A stretch of DNA of 64,000 nucleotides from Sphingomonas nostoxanthinifaciens (GCF_019930585.1 NZ_CP082839.1:2104001-2168000); one strand, 5' to 3'; counted from the stretch's first letter, positions 37,793 to 47,830 are shown. Notes: generated by a model not told the origin, from the sequence alone. A program made the numbers and translations.

Positions 37793-39001
37793 ATGACGCC
37801 TCTCGCCCGATCCGGCCGCATTTGTCGGGTCGCTGCCGTGCTCGTGCCGGCTGCGATCGCACTTGCCGCTTGCACCAAGAAAACGCCGCCCGCGCCGCCT
37901 CCGCCGGAGGCGGGCTATGTCGTCGTCAAGGCGGAGACGGTGGCGCTGATGGTCAGCCTGCCCGGCCGTACCTCGGCATTCGAGACGTCCGACGTTCGCC
38001 CGCAGGTGTCCGGCCTCATCAAGGCGCGGCAATTCACCGAAGGGACGATCGTTCGGAGGGGGCAGACGCTCTACCAGATCGACCCCAGCCTTTACCGTGC
38101 GGCGGTCAATCAGGCGCAGGCGAATCTCCAGTCGGCGCAGGCGAACAGCGAGAGTGCGGTCGCCAAGGCGCAGCGCTACAAGCCGCTGGCAGCGATGCAG
38201 GCGGTGGCGCAGCAGGATTATGTCGACGCTGCCGCGCTGGCCAAGCAGGCGGTAGCATCGGTCGCGCAGAACCGCGCCGCGCTGGATACGGCCAAGATCA
38301 ACCTCGGCTATACCACCGTCCCGGCGCCGATCACCGGGCGCATCGGTCGCTCGCTGTTCACCACCGGCGCGCTGGTTACCAGCAACCAGACCGAGCCGCT
38401 GGCGCAGATCCAGCGGCTCGATCCGATCTACGTCGATATCCAGCAGTCAAGCGCCGATCTGCTCGCGCTGCGGCAGGAGCTTGGCAAGGGCGGGGTGGTG
38501 CCGTCGGCGGCGACGGTGCGGCTGGCGCTGGAGGATGGCACCATCTTTCCGCTCAGCGGCACGCTGCAATTCGCCGAGGCGGTGGTCGATCCCGCGACCG
38601 GTGCGGTGACGCTGCGCGCGCGTTTCCCCAATCCGCAGGGGCTGTTGCTGCCGGGCATGTATGTGCGGGCCAAGCTCAGCCAGGCGACCACCAACGACGG
38701 CATCCTCGTCCCGCAGGCGGCGGTCACGCGTGACCCGCAGGGCCAGGCTTCGGTCATGCTGGTCGGGCCGGACAACAAGGCGGTGTCGCGCAACGTCGTC
38801 ACCGCGCAGACGGTCGGGGGCAACTGGCTCGTGACGAGCGGGCTCAAGCCGGGCGACAAGGTGATCTCCGAGGGGCTCGGCAAGGTGAAGCCCGGCCAGC
38901 CGATCCACGCCGTTCCCGCCGGCTCGCCACCGGCAGCGCCGTCCAAGGACGCCGAGAAGCGCGCCGAAAAGGCCGACAAGCACAGCGCCCGCGGCGGCTA
39001 G
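37793..39001 (+). CDS. RND efflux periplasmic adaptor lipoprotein (AcrA/MexA-like)
   Basis: This 402-residue lipoprotein has an N-terminal signal with lipobox LAAC (Cys about residue 24) and a Pro-rich linker. The lipoyl-hairpin-lipoyl order follows, with GRTSAFETSDVRPQVSG and a long Gln/Ala coiled hairpin, and the tail is Lys/Ala-rich. It links an inner-membrane RND pump to an outer-membrane channel. It is the first gene of a three-gene unit (13-base gap to the pump). No regulator gene is adjacent. Confidence 0.94.
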   Translation: MTPLARSGRICRVAAVLVPAAIALAACTKKTPPAPPPPEAGYVVVKAETVALMVSLPGRTSAFETSDVRPQVSGLIKARQFTEGTIVRRGQTLYQIDPSLYRAAVNQAQANLQSAQANSESAVAKAQRYKPLAAMQAVAQQDYVDAAALAKQAVASVAQNRAALDTAKINLGYTTVPAPITGRIGRSLFTTGALVTSNQTEPLAQIQRLDPIYVDIQQSSADLLALRQELGKGGVVPSAATVRLALEDGTIFPLSGTLQFAEAVVDPATGAVTLRARFPNPQGLLLPGMYVRAKLSQATTNDGILVPQAAVTRDPQGQASVMLVGPDNKAVSRNVVTAQTVGGNWLVTSGLKPGDKVISEGLGKVKPGQPIHAVPAGSPPAAPSKDAEKRAEKADKHSARGG

Positions 39002-39014
39002 GGCAGAACCGGAA

Positions 39015-42000
39015 ATGCTCAGCCGCATCTTCATCGATCGCCCGATCTTCGCCTGGGTGATCGCGATCATCATCATGTTGCTCGGCATCGGCGGCATCGC
39101 GTCGCTGCCGGTCGAGCAATATCCCGACATCGCGCCGCCGCAGGTCAACATCCGCGCGACCTATCCCGGCGCGTCGGCCGAGATCCTCGAATCGTCGGTC
39201 ACGCAGGTGATCGAGCAGCAGCTGACCGGCATCGACGGGCTGATCTACTTCAACGCCACCTCGAACTCGTCGGGCCAGGTCGTCGTCACGGTGACCTTCC
39301 AGAAGGGCACCAATCCCGACATCGCCCAGGTGCAGGTGCAGAACAAGGTGCAGCAGGCGCTGCCCCGCCTGCCGAGCCAGGTGCAGCAGCAGGGGCTGAC
39401 CGTCACCAAGTCCAATCCCGACTTCCTGATGGTGGTCGCGGTCTACGACGCGTCCAACAAGCATAGCAGCATCGACGTCGCCGATTATCTCGTCTCGAAC
39501 CTGCAGGACGGCCTCGGCCGGCTGGAAGGCGTCGGCGACTTCAACGTCTTCGGCACGCAATATGCGATGCGGATCTGGCTCGATCCGTACAAGCTGCGCA
39601 CCTACGCGCTCCAGCCCGGCGACATCTCGACCGCGCTGCAGGCGCAGAACACGCAGATTTCGGCCGGCCAGATCGGTCAGCAGCCGATGCCCGACACGCA
39701 GATGCTGAACGCGATCGTCACCTCGCGCACCCGCCTCACGTCGGTCGATCAGTTCCGCCACGTCGTCGTCAAGTCGCAGCCCGACGGATCGAAGGTGCTG
39801 CTGCAGGACGTGGCGCGCGTCGAGCTGGGCAGCGAGAATTACTCGACCGTCGCCGCGCTGAACGGCCATCCCGGCAGCGGCATCGCGATCCAGCTCGCGC
39901 CGGGCGCGGATGCCCTGCGCACGTCGGAGCTGGTGCGCAACTTCGTGAAAGAGCGGGCGGCGGCATTCCCGGCCGGCTTCCAATATGCTTTCGCGCAGGA
40001 TTCGACCGCCTTCATCAAGCTGTCGGTCGAGGACGTGGTCAAGACGCTGATCGAGGCGATCATCCTCGTCGTCATCGTCATGTTCGTCTTCCTGCAGAGC
40101 TGGCGGGCGACGTTGATCCCGGCGATCGCGGTGCCGGTGGTGTTGCTCGGCACATTCGGGATCCTCGCCGCCTTCGGCTTCTCGATCAACGTGCTGACGC
40201 TGTTCGGCATGGTGCTGGCGATCGGCCTGCTCGTCGACGACGCGATCGTGGTGGTCGAGAATGTCGAGCGCGTGATGCAGGAGGAGCCCGACCTCAGCCC
40301 ACGCGAGGCGACGATCAAGTCGATGAGCGAGATCAACGTCGCGCTGATCGCGATCGCGCTGGTGCTTTCGGCGGTGTTCCTGCCGATGGCGTTCTTCGGT
40401 GGCTCGACCGGCGTGATCTACCGCCAGTTCTCGATCACGATCGTGTCGTCGATGGCGCTGTCGGTGATGGTGGCGCTGATCCTCTCGCCGGCGCTGGCTG
40501 CGACCCTGCTCAAGCGTCACGACGAAGAGGCGCGTGCGCAGGGCAATATCATCGTCCGTAAGGCCCACGACCTCGGCGAGCGCTTCAACGCCTGGTTCGC
40601 GCGCACCGCCGAGCGCTATCGCAACGGTGTCGCATGGATGATCGAGCGCATGTGGTGGGCGATGCTCGCCTTCGCGCTCGTCGTCGCGGCGTTCGCCTTC
40701 CTGTTCGTGCGGATGCCGACCAGCTTTCTGCCGGTCGAGGACCAAGGCTATGCCTCGCTCCAGTTCACGCTGCCCGCCGGGGCGACGCAGGGGCGGTCGA
40801 TGGCGGCGGCGAACACCATCGCCAATTATTTCATGACGAAGGAGAAGGACGATACCGACGTCGTCCTGACGATCGTCGGCACCAGCCAGGCCGGCAGCGG
40901 CCAGAACACGGCACGCGGCTTCCTCGCCTTCAAACCGTGGGACCAGCGTTCCGGGACCGAGCATAGCGCCCCGGTGATCGCCCAGCGCGTCACGCGACAG
41001 CTCGGCCACGAGCTGCGCGACGTCGAATTCTACGCGCTCAATCCGCCGCCGGTGCGCGGTCTCGGCCAGTCGAGCGGCTTCACGCTGGAGCTGATGAACA
41101 CTGGCGGCCTGAGCCAGCAGGAATTCGAACAGCGCAAGAACCAGTTGCTCGATGCCGCGCGTGCCGACAGCGATCTGGCGGCGGTGCGCATCAACAACGT
41201 GCCGAACACGCCCACGCTCGGCGTCGACATCGACGCCGAGAAAGCCGGCGCTCTGGGCCTGAGCCAGAGCGACATCGACGCCACGCTCTCCACCGCCTGG
41301 GGCGGCAGCTACGTCAACGACTGGGTCGATCGCGGTCGCGTGAAGCGCGTCTACATGCAGGGCGACGCGCCGTTCCGCGCTCGGCCGGAAAGCCTTGCCG
41401 ACTGGAACGTCCGCAATTCCAGCGGGACGATGACGCCCTTCTCGGCCTTCTCGGCGCAGCATTGGAGCATCGCGCCGAACACGCTCACCCGCTTCAACGG
41501 CAACTCCTCGTTCGAATTCCAGGGGCAGGCGGCTGCCGGCAAGAGCTCGGGCGACGCGATGACCAAGATCGCGGCGCTGGCGGCAAAGCTGCCCGGCACC
41601 TCGGTCGCATGGTCGGGCATCTCCTATCAGGAGCGGCTGTCGGGCGGCCAGGCACCGATCCTCTACGGCCTGTCGCTGCTGGTCGTGTTCCTGTGCCTCG
41701 CGGCCTTGTACGAAAGCTGGTCGATCCCGTTCGCGGTGATGCTGGTGATCCCGCTCGGCCTGCTCGGCGCGACGCTGGCGGTGACGCTACGCGGCCTCAC
41801 CAACGACGTCTACTTCCAGGTCGGCCTGCTCACGACGATGGGCCTGTCGGCGAAGAATGCGATCCTGATCGTCGAATTCGCCGAGCTCGCCGAGCAACGG
41901 GGCATGAAACCGCTCGACGCCGCGCTGGAAGCAGCGCGGATCCGGCTGCGGCCGATCATCATGACGAGCCTCGCCTTCATCTTCGGCGTGCTGCCGCTGG

Positions 42001-42245
42001 TGATCGCCACCGGCGCGGGCGCGCAAAGCCGGATCGAGATCGGGACGGCGGTGATCGGCGGCATGCTGACGGCGACGTTGCTTGCCATCTTCTACATTCC
42101 GCTCTTCTTCGTGCTGGTACGCCGCGTCTTTCACAGCCACACGCCGACCCCGCAGGAGCGCGCCCGTGCCGATCGCGAGCGTCATGCGCGTATCGAACTC
42201 GAACGCGAGCAGGGTGGCGACGGCAGCGGAACGGAACCGGCATGA
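39015..42245 (+). CDS. RND multidrug efflux transporter (AcrB/MexB-like, HAE1)
   Basis: This 1076-residue inner-membrane pump has the usual two-repeat organisation: helix 1, a large periplasmic loop, six helices, then the same again. The N-terminus FIDRPIFAWVIAIIIMLLG is canonical. The proton-relay Asp pair is in GLLVDDAIVVVENVERVM (about residue 407). NVRNSSGTMTPFSAF lies in the second porter half. It is a hydrophobe/amphiphile exporter of class HAE1; the substrate range is unknown. It overlaps the outer-membrane factor start by four bases. Confidence 0.97.
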   Translation: MLSRIFIDRPIFAWVIAIIIMLLGIGGIASLPVEQYPDIAPPQVNIRATYPGASAEILESSVTQVIEQQLTGIDGLIYFNATSNSSGQVVVTVTFQKGTNPDIAQVQVQNKVQQALPRLPSQVQQQGLTVTKSNPDFLMVVAVYDASNKHSSIDVADYLVSNLQDGLGRLEGVGDFNVFGTQYAMRIWLDPYKLRTYALQPGDISTALQAQNTQISAGQIGQQPMPDTQMLNAIVTSRTRLTSVDQFRHVVVKSQPDGSKVLLQDVARVELGSENYSTVAALNGHPGSGIAIQLAPGADALRTSELVRNFVKERAAAFPAGFQYAFAQDSTAFIKLSVEDVVKTLIEAIILVVIVMFVFLQSWRATLIPAIAVPVVLLGTFGILAAFGFSINVLTLFGMVLAIGLLVDDAIVVVENVERVMQEEPDLSPREATIKSMSEINVALIAIALVLSAVFLPMAFFGGSTGVIYRQFSITIVSSMALSVMVALILSPALAATLLKRHDEEARAQGNIIVRKAHDLGERFNAWFARTAERYRNGVAWMIERMWWAMLAFALVVAAFAFLFVRMPTSFLPVEDQGYASLQFTLPAGATQGRSMAAANTIANYFMTKEKDDTDVVLTIVGTSQAGSGQNTARGFLAFKPWDQRSGTEHSAPVIAQRVTRQLGHELRDVEFYALNPPPVRGLGQSSGFTLELMNTGGLSQQEFEQRKNQLLDAARADSDLAAVRINNVPNTPTLGVDIDAEKAGALGLSQSDIDATLSTAWGGSYVNDWVDRGRVKRVYMQGDAPFRARPESLADWNVRNSSGTMTPFSAFSAQHWSIAPNTLTRFNGNSSFEFQGQAAAGKSSGDAMTKIAALAAKLPGTSVAWSGISYQERLSGGQAPILYGLSLLVVFLCLAALYESWSIPFAVMLVIPLGLLGATLAVTLRGLTNDVYFQVGLLTTMGLSAKNAILIVEFAELAEQRGMKPLDAALEAARIRLRPIIMTSLAFIFGVLPLVIATGAGAQSRIEIGTAVIGGMLTATLLAIFYIPLFFVLVRRVFHSHTPTPQERARADRERHARIELEREQGGDGSGTEPA

Positions 42246-43813
42246 AACGGCGCGCAGCCTTGCTCGCGCTGCTGGCGCTGTCGGCGTGCAACCTCGAACC
42301 GCATCTCGATCGGCCGCAGCCGTTGGTGCCACCGAGCTGGCCGGCGGGCGACGCCTATCTGCGCCAGAACGAGGCGAGCCTGCCGAGCGTCAGCTATCGC
42401 GACATCTTCAAGGATCCGAACCTCCAGGCGATCATCGACCAGGCGCTCGCCAACAATCAGGATCTGCGCGAGGCGCTGGCCAACGTCGCGGCGGCACGCG
42501 CGACCTATCGCGTGCAGCGCGCGGACCTGTTCCCGCAGGTCAACGGCACCGCCGGCGCCACCGACCGCCACACGCCGCAATCGGGCGACACGCTGAGCGG
42601 CGCCGGCTCGGGGACGGGCTCGACGGGCACCGGATCTACGGGCACGGGCACGACCGGCACCGGCAGCACGGGAACGGGCACGTCGGTCAGCAGCAGCGGT
42701 TCGCGCACCTACACCACCTATCAGCTGCAAGCCGGGGCGACCTCGTGGGAGCTCGACCTGTTCGGCCGGGTGCGCAGCCTGACGCGCTCGGCGCTCGATC
42801 TGTACCTCAGCCAGGAGGCGACGGCGCGTGGTGCGCGGCTGACGTTGGTGGCGGAGATCGCCAACGCCTATCTGCAGCTCGCGTCCGATCGCAGCCTGCT
42901 CGCCATCGCGCTCGACACGCAGAAAAGCGCGCTCGACAGCGTCCGGTTGACGCAGGCTCGGCTCGACGGGGGCGTGGCGCCGCGCACCGACCTGCGTCAG
43001 GCCCAGACGGTACTCGCCACGGCGCAGGCCGATACCGCCAACGTCACCACCTTGGTCGCGCAGGATCGCAACGCGCTTGAACTGCTGGTCGGCGCGCGCG
43101 TGGCCGACGCGCTGCTGCCGCCGTCGATCGAGGCGGTCGACGGAATGCTCGGCGAACTGCCCGCCGGGCTGGATTCGACCATCCTGTTGCGCCGCCCCGA
43201 TGTCGTTCAGACCGAATATGAGCTGCGCGCCGCCAATGCTCGCATCGGCGCGGCGCGCGCCGCTTTCCTGCCGCGCATCTCGCTGACCGGGCTGGCCGGC
43301 CTGTCGAGTACCGCCCTGTCGAGCCTCTTCACCGGCGGCGCGTTCACGTGGACGGTGGCGCCGTCGGCGACGCTGCCGATCTTCGACGGCGGCGTGAACA
43401 GCGGCAACCTCGCTTACGCCAAGGCGCAGCGCGATCTGTATCTCGCGACCTATCAGAAGGCGATCCAGACCGCGTTCCGCGAGGTGGCCGATGCGCTGGC
43501 GCGGCGCGGCACGATCGATGCGCAGATCCAGGCCGACCAGCTCAACCTGACGGCGGCGCAGGACACTTACACGCTCGATACGGCGCGCTACCGCAACGGC
43601 ATCGATCCCTATCTGAACGCGCTGGTGGCGCAGCGGACGCTCTACGATGCGCGCCGCACGCTGGCGAGCGCGCGGCTGACGCGGGCGCAGAACCTCGTCG
43701 CGCTCTACCAGACGCTCGGCGGCGATGCGCTGCTGGCCGACCTGCCCGACACGCCCGGCGCGCGCCGTGACCTCGAAGCGGGCGGCCAGCGCCTGACCGA
43801 TCCGGCACGATAG
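42242..43813 (+). CDS. Outer-membrane factor lipoprotein of RND pump (NodT/OprM-like)
   Basis: This 523-residue lipoprotein completes the RND system. Its lipobox is LALSAC (Cys16), followed by the usual NLEPHLDRPQ. Two OMF repeats are visible, with LLRRPDVVQTEYELRAANA near the middle. A Gly/Ser/Thr tandem insert (about residues 120-152, repeats of GTGSTGT) interrupts the first repeat in a loop region. A comparable but shorter insert is seen in the outer-membrane factor of the EmrAB-type operon, so this seems a lineage habit. The start overlaps the RND stop. Confidence 0.95.
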   Translation: MKRRAALLALLALSACNLEPHLDRPQPLVPPSWPAGDAYLRQNEASLPSVSYRDIFKDPNLQAIIDQALANNQDLREALANVAAARATYRVQRADLFPQVNGTAGATDRHTPQSGDTLSGAGSGTGSTGTGSTGTGTTGTGSTGTGTSVSSSGSRTYTTYQLQAGATSWELDLFGRVRSLTRSALDLYLSQEATARGARLTLVAEIANAYLQLASDRSLLAIALDTQKSALDSVRLTQARLDGGVAPRTDLRQAQTVLATAQADTANVTTLVAQDRNALELLVGARVADALLPPSIEAVDGMLGELPAGLDSTILLRRPDVVQTEYELRAANARIGAARAAFLPRISLTGLAGLSSTALSSLFTGGAFTWTVAPSATLPIFDGGVNSGNLAYAKAQRDLYLATYQKAIQTAFREVADALARRGTIDAQIQADQLNLTAAQDTYTLDTARYRNGIDPYLNALVAQRTLYDARRTLASARLTRAQNLVALYQTLGGDALLADLPDTPGARRDLEAGGQRLTDPAR

Positions 43814-43876
43814 CGACCGCATTGCCGGGTTCGTGCGGGCATGAGACAATCATCCCGCGATATCGGAGTCGGACCC

Positions 43877-44083
43877 ATGAAGGACGCCGCCAGGATCGTT
43901 ACCCGTCGCTCGATCTTCCTCTGGATCGGGTCCGCGCTGGTCTTCGCCATGAACCTGTGGGCCGGCACGACGCACGATCTCGAATTGCTGAAGATCGCCT
44001 TGGCCGCGACGCTTGCGCTCGCACTGGCGGGCATCGGCTTCGGTATCTGGGCGGGGTTCCTACTGAACAAGCGCAGCAGCTGA
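43877..44083 (+). CDS. Small two-span membrane protein, hypothetical
   Basis: This 68-residue protein has two likely membrane helices (IFLWIGSALVFAMNLWAG, then a LALAGIGFGIWAGFLL helix). I do not recognise the family. The ATG at 43877 follows a cggag-like site; upstream codons give a polar leader of low plausibility. It lies 63 bases after the outer-membrane factor and could be co-transcribed. It is convergent with ubiB. Confidence 0.55.
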   Translation: MKDAARIVTRRSIFLWIGSALVFAMNLWAGTTHDLELLKIALAATLALALAGIGFGIWAGFLLNKRSS

Positions 44084-44099
44084 CGCCGCCGGCAGGCCT

Positions 44100-45632
44100 C
44101 TAACGCAGCAGCCAGGCCACCACGAAGCCGGCGAGCGCCGCCACCAAAGCCACCGCAAGATAGCGCCAGCCGCCGCCGATCCGCACGACTTCCACCGTCC
44201 GCAGCGGCGGGGCGGGCGGGGCGGCGCCCGGCTCGGGATAATGGCGCTCCACCCGACGGATCAGGTCGGGCAGGCGCGCGAGCGTGCGCAGGTCGGCGCG
44301 GAACCGATCCGCCAGCCACGCCTCGGGGCCGAGCTCGGCGCGCAGCCATTCGCGCACGAACGGGCCCGAAACCTCCCACATGTTGATGTCGGGATCGAGC
44401 CCGGTCGCGACGCCCTCGACCATCACCATCGTCTTCTGGAGCAGCAAAAGGTGCGGCTGGGTCGCCATGTCGAAGTCGCGCGTGATCGCGAACAGGCCGT
44501 CGAGCATCTGGCCGATCGAGATATCCTTCACCGGCAGGCCACGGATCGGCTCGCCGACGGCGCGCAACGCGGTCGCGAACTCGGCGACATTGTGGTGTGC
44601 GGGAACATATTGCGCGTCGAAATGGATCTGCGCGACGCGCTCATAATTCCCGGTGATGAGGCCGTGGAGGATCTCCGCCAGCCACAGCCGTGCCTGCCGA
44701 TCGATCCGGCCCATGATGCCGAAGTCGATCGCGGCGATGCGCCCGTCGGCCAGCGCGAACAGATTGCCCTGGTGGAGGTCGGCATGGAAGAAGCCGTCGG
44801 CGATCGCCTGGCGCAGGAAAGCGCGGACGAGCGTCGACGCCAAAGCGTGCATGTCGTGTCCCGCCGCGATCAGCGCCGCGCGGTTGTTGAGCTTGATGCC
44901 GTCGACCCATTCGAGCGTCAGCACGCGGCGCGTGGTGCGGCTCCAGTCGATCGCGGGCACGGTGAAGCCGGGCTCGGCCTGCATATGCTCGGCCAGTTCA
45001 GAGGCCGAAGCTGCCTCGCGTCGTAGGTCTAGCTCGCGCAGGGTCCATTGGCGGAAATGCGCGATCACCAGCCGCGGGCGCAACCGCGCCAGCTCGCCGC
45101 CGAGCGCCTCGACCTGCGCCGCGGCCCATTCGTAGGTCTCGATCGCACGGACGAGCTCGTCCTCGATCCCCGGCCGCATCACCTTGACCGCGACGTGGCG
45201 GCCCTCGCTGGTGACGGCGCGGTGGACCTGCGCGATCGAGGCGGCCCCGACGGGCTCGGGATCGAACGAGGCGAACAGCGCCTCGACCGGACGCTCGAGG
45301 CTCTGTTCGAGCGCCGCCTTGATCGACTCGAACGGTGCCGCCGGAACCGCATCCTGCAGCCGCGCCAGATCGGCAGCGGCATGTTCGCCGACCAGATCGG
45401 GGCGGGTCGCCAGCGCCTGCCCGAGCTTGATCGCCGCCGGCCCGATCGCCTGGAAGGCGTCGGCATAAGCCGGTTGCGCCGGCACGCGCGCGCCGAAGCG
45501 CGCGAGCTTGACGAGGCGGCGCACCGGCGCGGGCGTGTTCGGATCGCGCTCGATCCCGCGCAGCGCGCCATGCCGCGCGAGGATGCGCCCCCAGCGCAGG
45601 AGGCGGGCGACGTGGACGATCGAGGTGGTCAC
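44100..45632 (-). CDS. ubiB: Ubiquinone biosynthesis regulatory kinase-like protein UbiB
   Basis: This 510-residue ABC1/ADCK-family protein has the diagnostic N-terminal Ala-rich signature AIGPAAIKLGQALATRPDLV (KxGQ). Atypical kinase motifs follow (VAVKVMRPG with the Lys, FHADLHQGN catalytic loop, IDFGIMG). Two C-terminal helices (about 480-510) anchor it in the membrane. It supports ubiquinone synthesis. I chose a GTG at 45632, eight bases after the ubiE stop, because the upstream codons are a run of Ser/Arg with no family match. Confidence 0.93.
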   Translation of the reverse strand: MTTSIVHVARLLRWGRILARHGALRGIERDPNTPAPVRRLVKLARFGARVPAQPAYADAFQAIGPAAIKLGQALATRPDLVGEHAAADLARLQDAVPAAPFESIKAALEQSLERPVEALFASFDPEPVGAASIAQVHRAVTSEGRHVAVKVMRPGIEDELVRAIETYEWAAAQVEALGGELARLRPRLVIAHFRQWTLRELDLRREAASASELAEHMQAEPGFTVPAIDWSRTTRRVLTLEWVDGIKLNNRAALIAAGHDMHALASTLVRAFLRQAIADGFFHADLHQGNLFALADGRIAAIDFGIMGRIDRQARLWLAEILHGLITGNYERVAQIHFDAQYVPAHHNVAEFATALRAVGEPIRGLPVKDISIGQMLDGLFAITRDFDMATQPHLLLLQKTMVMVEGVATGLDPDINMWEVSGPFVREWLRAELGPEAWLADRFRADLRTLARLPDLIRRVERHYPEPGAAPPAPPLRTVEVVRIGGGWRYLAVALVAALAGFVVAWLLR

Positions 45633-45639
45633 GGCGCGG

Positions 45640-46371
45640 TCAGATCTTCCAGCCGGAGTGGATCGCGACGAGCCCGCCAAGGATCGGCTCGACCTTCGCC
45701 TGCACGAACCCGGCCGTTTCGATCATGCCTTTGAACGTGGGCATGTCGGGGAAGCGGCGGATCGATTCGATCAGGTAGCGATAGCTCTCCTCGTCATCCG
45801 CGATCGCCTTGCCGAGCTTCGGCACGATGCGGTGCGAGTAGAAATCATAGGCCTCGTCGAAGCCCGGCCATTCGTTGGTCGAGAATTCGAGACAGAAGAA
45901 GCGGCCGCCGCGCTTCAGCACGCGGTGCGCCTCGGCCAGCGCCTTGTCGATATGCGTCACGTTGCGGATGCCGAACGCGATCGTATAGGCGTCGAAGCGC
46001 GCATCGGCGAAGGACAGCTCCTCCGCATTCTGCTCGATCCAGGTCAGGCCCTCCAGCCCGCGCTTCTCGGCACGTTGCTGGCCGACCTCGAGCATGGCCC
46101 CGTTGATATCGGCCACCGTCACGTCGGCGCCGGTCTTGTGCATGCGGAATGCGATGTCGCCGGTGCCGCCCGCCATGTCGAGGATGCGCTCGCCTTGGCG
46201 CGGCTTCACCCGCGCGACGAAGCGATCCTTCCACAGGCGGTGCATGCCGCCCGACATGGCATCGTTCATGATGTCGTAGCGGCGCGCCACGCGGGCGAAG
46301 ACCTCGCCGACCTTGGCGGTCTTCTCGGTGGCGGGGACGTCGGCATAGCCGAAGGAGACGGTGTCGCTCAT
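45640..46371 (-). CDS. ubiE: Bifunctional demethylmenaquinone/2-methoxy-6-polyprenyl-benzoquinol C-methylase
   Basis: This 243-residue SAM methyltransferase performs the C-methylation of ubiquinone synthesis. SAM motif I is ILDMAGGTGDIAF (about residues 64-76). The UbiE-specific YDIMNDAMSGGMHRLWKD lies before it, and FGIRNVTHIDKAL and LEFSTNEWPG follow. The ATG at 46371 matches the usual family start; the longer open frame is an artefact of the mutM region. It is the first gene of the ubiE-ubiB unit and divergent from mutM with a 48-base gap. Confidence 0.96.
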   Translation of the reverse strand: MSDTVSFGYADVPATEKTAKVGEVFARVARRYDIMNDAMSGGMHRLWKDRFVARVKPRQGERILDMAGGTGDIAFRMHKTGADVTVADINGAMLEVGQQRAEKRGLEGLTWIEQNAEELSFADARFDAYTIAFGIRNVTHIDKALAEAHRVLKRGGRFFCLEFSTNEWPGFDEAYDFYSHRIVPKLGKAIADDEESYRYLIESIRRFPDMPTFKGMIETAGFVQAKVEPILGGLVAIHSGWKI

Positions 46372-46419
46372 GGACCAAGCCCATAGCGGCGGCATGCGGG
46401 ATCGGCTAGCGGGCGAGGC

Positions 46420-47235
46420 GTGCCCGAATTGCCCGAAGTCGAAACCACCGTGCGCGGCCTGCGGCCGGTGCTGATGGGACAGCGGCTGGCGCGCGTCGAG
46501 CCGCGCCGCGCCGATCTTCGCCGCGCCATTCCGCCCGATCTGCGCCAGCGGATGACGGGCGCGACCGTGACCGCGCTGGGGCGGCGCGCCAAATATGGCC
46601 TGATCGACACCGATCGCGGCGACACCCTGATCTTTCACCTCGGCATGTCGGGTCGGTGGCGGGTCGATCCGGCCGAATTGCTGCCGCACGATCATCTGCT
46701 GATCGAGACCGACGACGGCCGCACGCTGGCGTTGCACGATCCGCGCCGCTTCGGTTCGCTCGACCTCCTCCGCACCGAGGCGATCGAGGATTTCGCAGCG
46801 TTCCGTGCGCTCGGCCCGGAGCCGCTCGGCCCGGACCTGACGCCCGACTATCTGGTCGGGAAACTCGCCGGGCGGATCGCGCCAATCAAATTGCTGCTGC
46901 TCGACCAGCGCATCGTCGCCGGGCTCGGCAATATATATGTATGCGAAGCGCTGAACGTCGCGCGCATCGACCCGCGGGCACCGGGGGGAAGCCTGACCAA
47001 GGCACGGCTCGGGCGGCTGGTGCCGGCGATCCGGTCGGTGCTCGAATCCGCGATCGAGGCGGGTGGCTCGACGTTGCGCGATTATGCGCGACCCGATGGC
47101 GAGCTCGGCTATTTCTCGAAGCAGTTCCGGGTCTATGGGCGGGAAGGCGAGCCATGCCCGTGCGGGCGCGGCGTCGTCCTGCGGCAGGTCGACGGCGGCC
47201 GATCGACCTTCTGGTGCCCCGCTTGCCAGAAATGA
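46420..47235 (+). CDS. mutM: Formamidopyrimidine-DNA glycosylase
   Basis: This 271-residue base-excision repair enzyme removes 8-oxoguanine and opened purines. It starts at a GTG giving MPELPEVETTVRGL; the Pro after Met is the catalytic nucleophile and Glu the partner. The Lys of the beta-hairpin (AKYGLID) and the C-terminal zinc finger (CPCGRGVV...CPACQ) are intact. The gene order mutM-rpsT-dnaA is as in many sphingomonads. Confidence 0.97.
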   Translation: MPELPEVETTVRGLRPVLMGQRLARVEPRRADLRRAIPPDLRQRMTGATVTALGRRAKYGLIDTDRGDTLIFHLGMSGRWRVDPAELLPHDHLLIETDDGRTLALHDPRRFGSLDLLRTEAIEDFAAFRALGPEPLGPDLTPDYLVGKLAGRIAPIKLLLLDQRIVAGLGNIYVCEALNVARIDPRAPGGSLTKARLGRLVPAIRSVLESAIEAGGSTLRDYARPDGELGYFSKQFRVYGREGEPCPCGRGVVLRQVDGGRSTFWCPACQK

Positions 47236-47244
47236 GCGCGCGGA

Positions 47245-47273
47245 TTGACGCGTTGGCGACTTTCACGTAGAGG
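47245..47273 (+). promoter_or_regulatory. Putative rpsT promoter
   Basis: TTGACG at 47245 and TAGAGG at 47268 are separated by 17 bases, about 67 bases ahead of the rpsT start. This is the only strong pair in the mutM-rpsT gap and would give a leader long enough for S20 autogenous control, which I cannot verify. Confidence 0.5.
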
Positions 47274-47339
47274 CGCGCGCTCACGGTGCAGGGTTCAGCC
47301 CGGCGCCGCTCCATTCATTTGAACGAGGTTTGATTCCGC

Positions 47340-47603
47340 ATGGCGAACACGCCGCAAGCCAAGAAGCGCATCCGTCGCAACGATCGCCGCGCCGAAGTCA
47401 ACGGCGCCCGCGTCAGCCGCATCCGTACCTTCCTCAAGAAGGTCGAGACGGCGCTGACCAGCGGCGACAAGAATGCGGCAGCGCTGGCGCTGGCAGCGGC
47501 CCAGCCGGAACTGCAGCGTGGCGTGTCCAAGGGCGTGCTTCACAAGAACACCGCCTCGCGGAAGTTCGCGCGCCTTACCAAGCGGGTTTCCGCGCTCGGC
47601 TAA
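47340..47603 (+). CDS. rpsT: 30S ribosomal protein S20
   Basis: This 87-residue Ala/Arg/Lys-rich protein binds 16S rRNA in the small subunit. The N-terminus [20 protein letters not shown] and the C-terminal [16 protein letters not shown] motif are standard. It has its own promoter candidate and a strong intrinsic terminator directly after it, so it is a single-gene transcript. Confidence 0.98.
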   Translation: MANTPQAKKRIRRNDRRAEVNGARVSRIRTFLKKVETALTSGDKNAAALALAAAQPELQRGVSKGVLHKNTASRKFARLTKRVSALG

Positions 47604-47626
47604 ACCGTTTTTCGGCTGATTTTGGA

Positions 47627-47657
47627 GCCCGTCGGTCGCAAGATCGGCGGGCTTTTT
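47627..47657 (+). terminator. Intrinsic terminator of rpsT
   Basis: GCCCGTCG (47627-47634) pairs with CGGCGGGC (47645-47652), with one G-T pair, and is followed by TTTTT. It sits 24 bases after the rpsT stop. Confidence 0.85.
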
Positions 47658-47830
47658 CATGCCTGTTTCCAGCCGATCGGTCATCCCTCGGAAATACCAT
47701 GATTCTTGGTAACCGCCAAAGTGGACTGCGCTGGAATTGTCAGATTTCTGTCATTTTTCGCTTAGTCGCGGAAAAATGGCGGTCTTCCGTGTCAAGCCGG
47801 TTTATTTCAAAATCGTGACGGTCGTCGCGC

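Noticed and set aside
36578..38032. A long N-terminal extension of the hemerythrin frame.
   Set aside because: The sequence upstream of 36577 is antisense to the DUF1338 and adaptor genes and lacks any domain; the HHE domain starts at 36577.
38844..41462. An 872-codon minus-strand open frame opposite the RND transporter.
   Set aside because: It is Arg/His/Asp-rich with no domain; the plus-strand RND gene is unmistakable.
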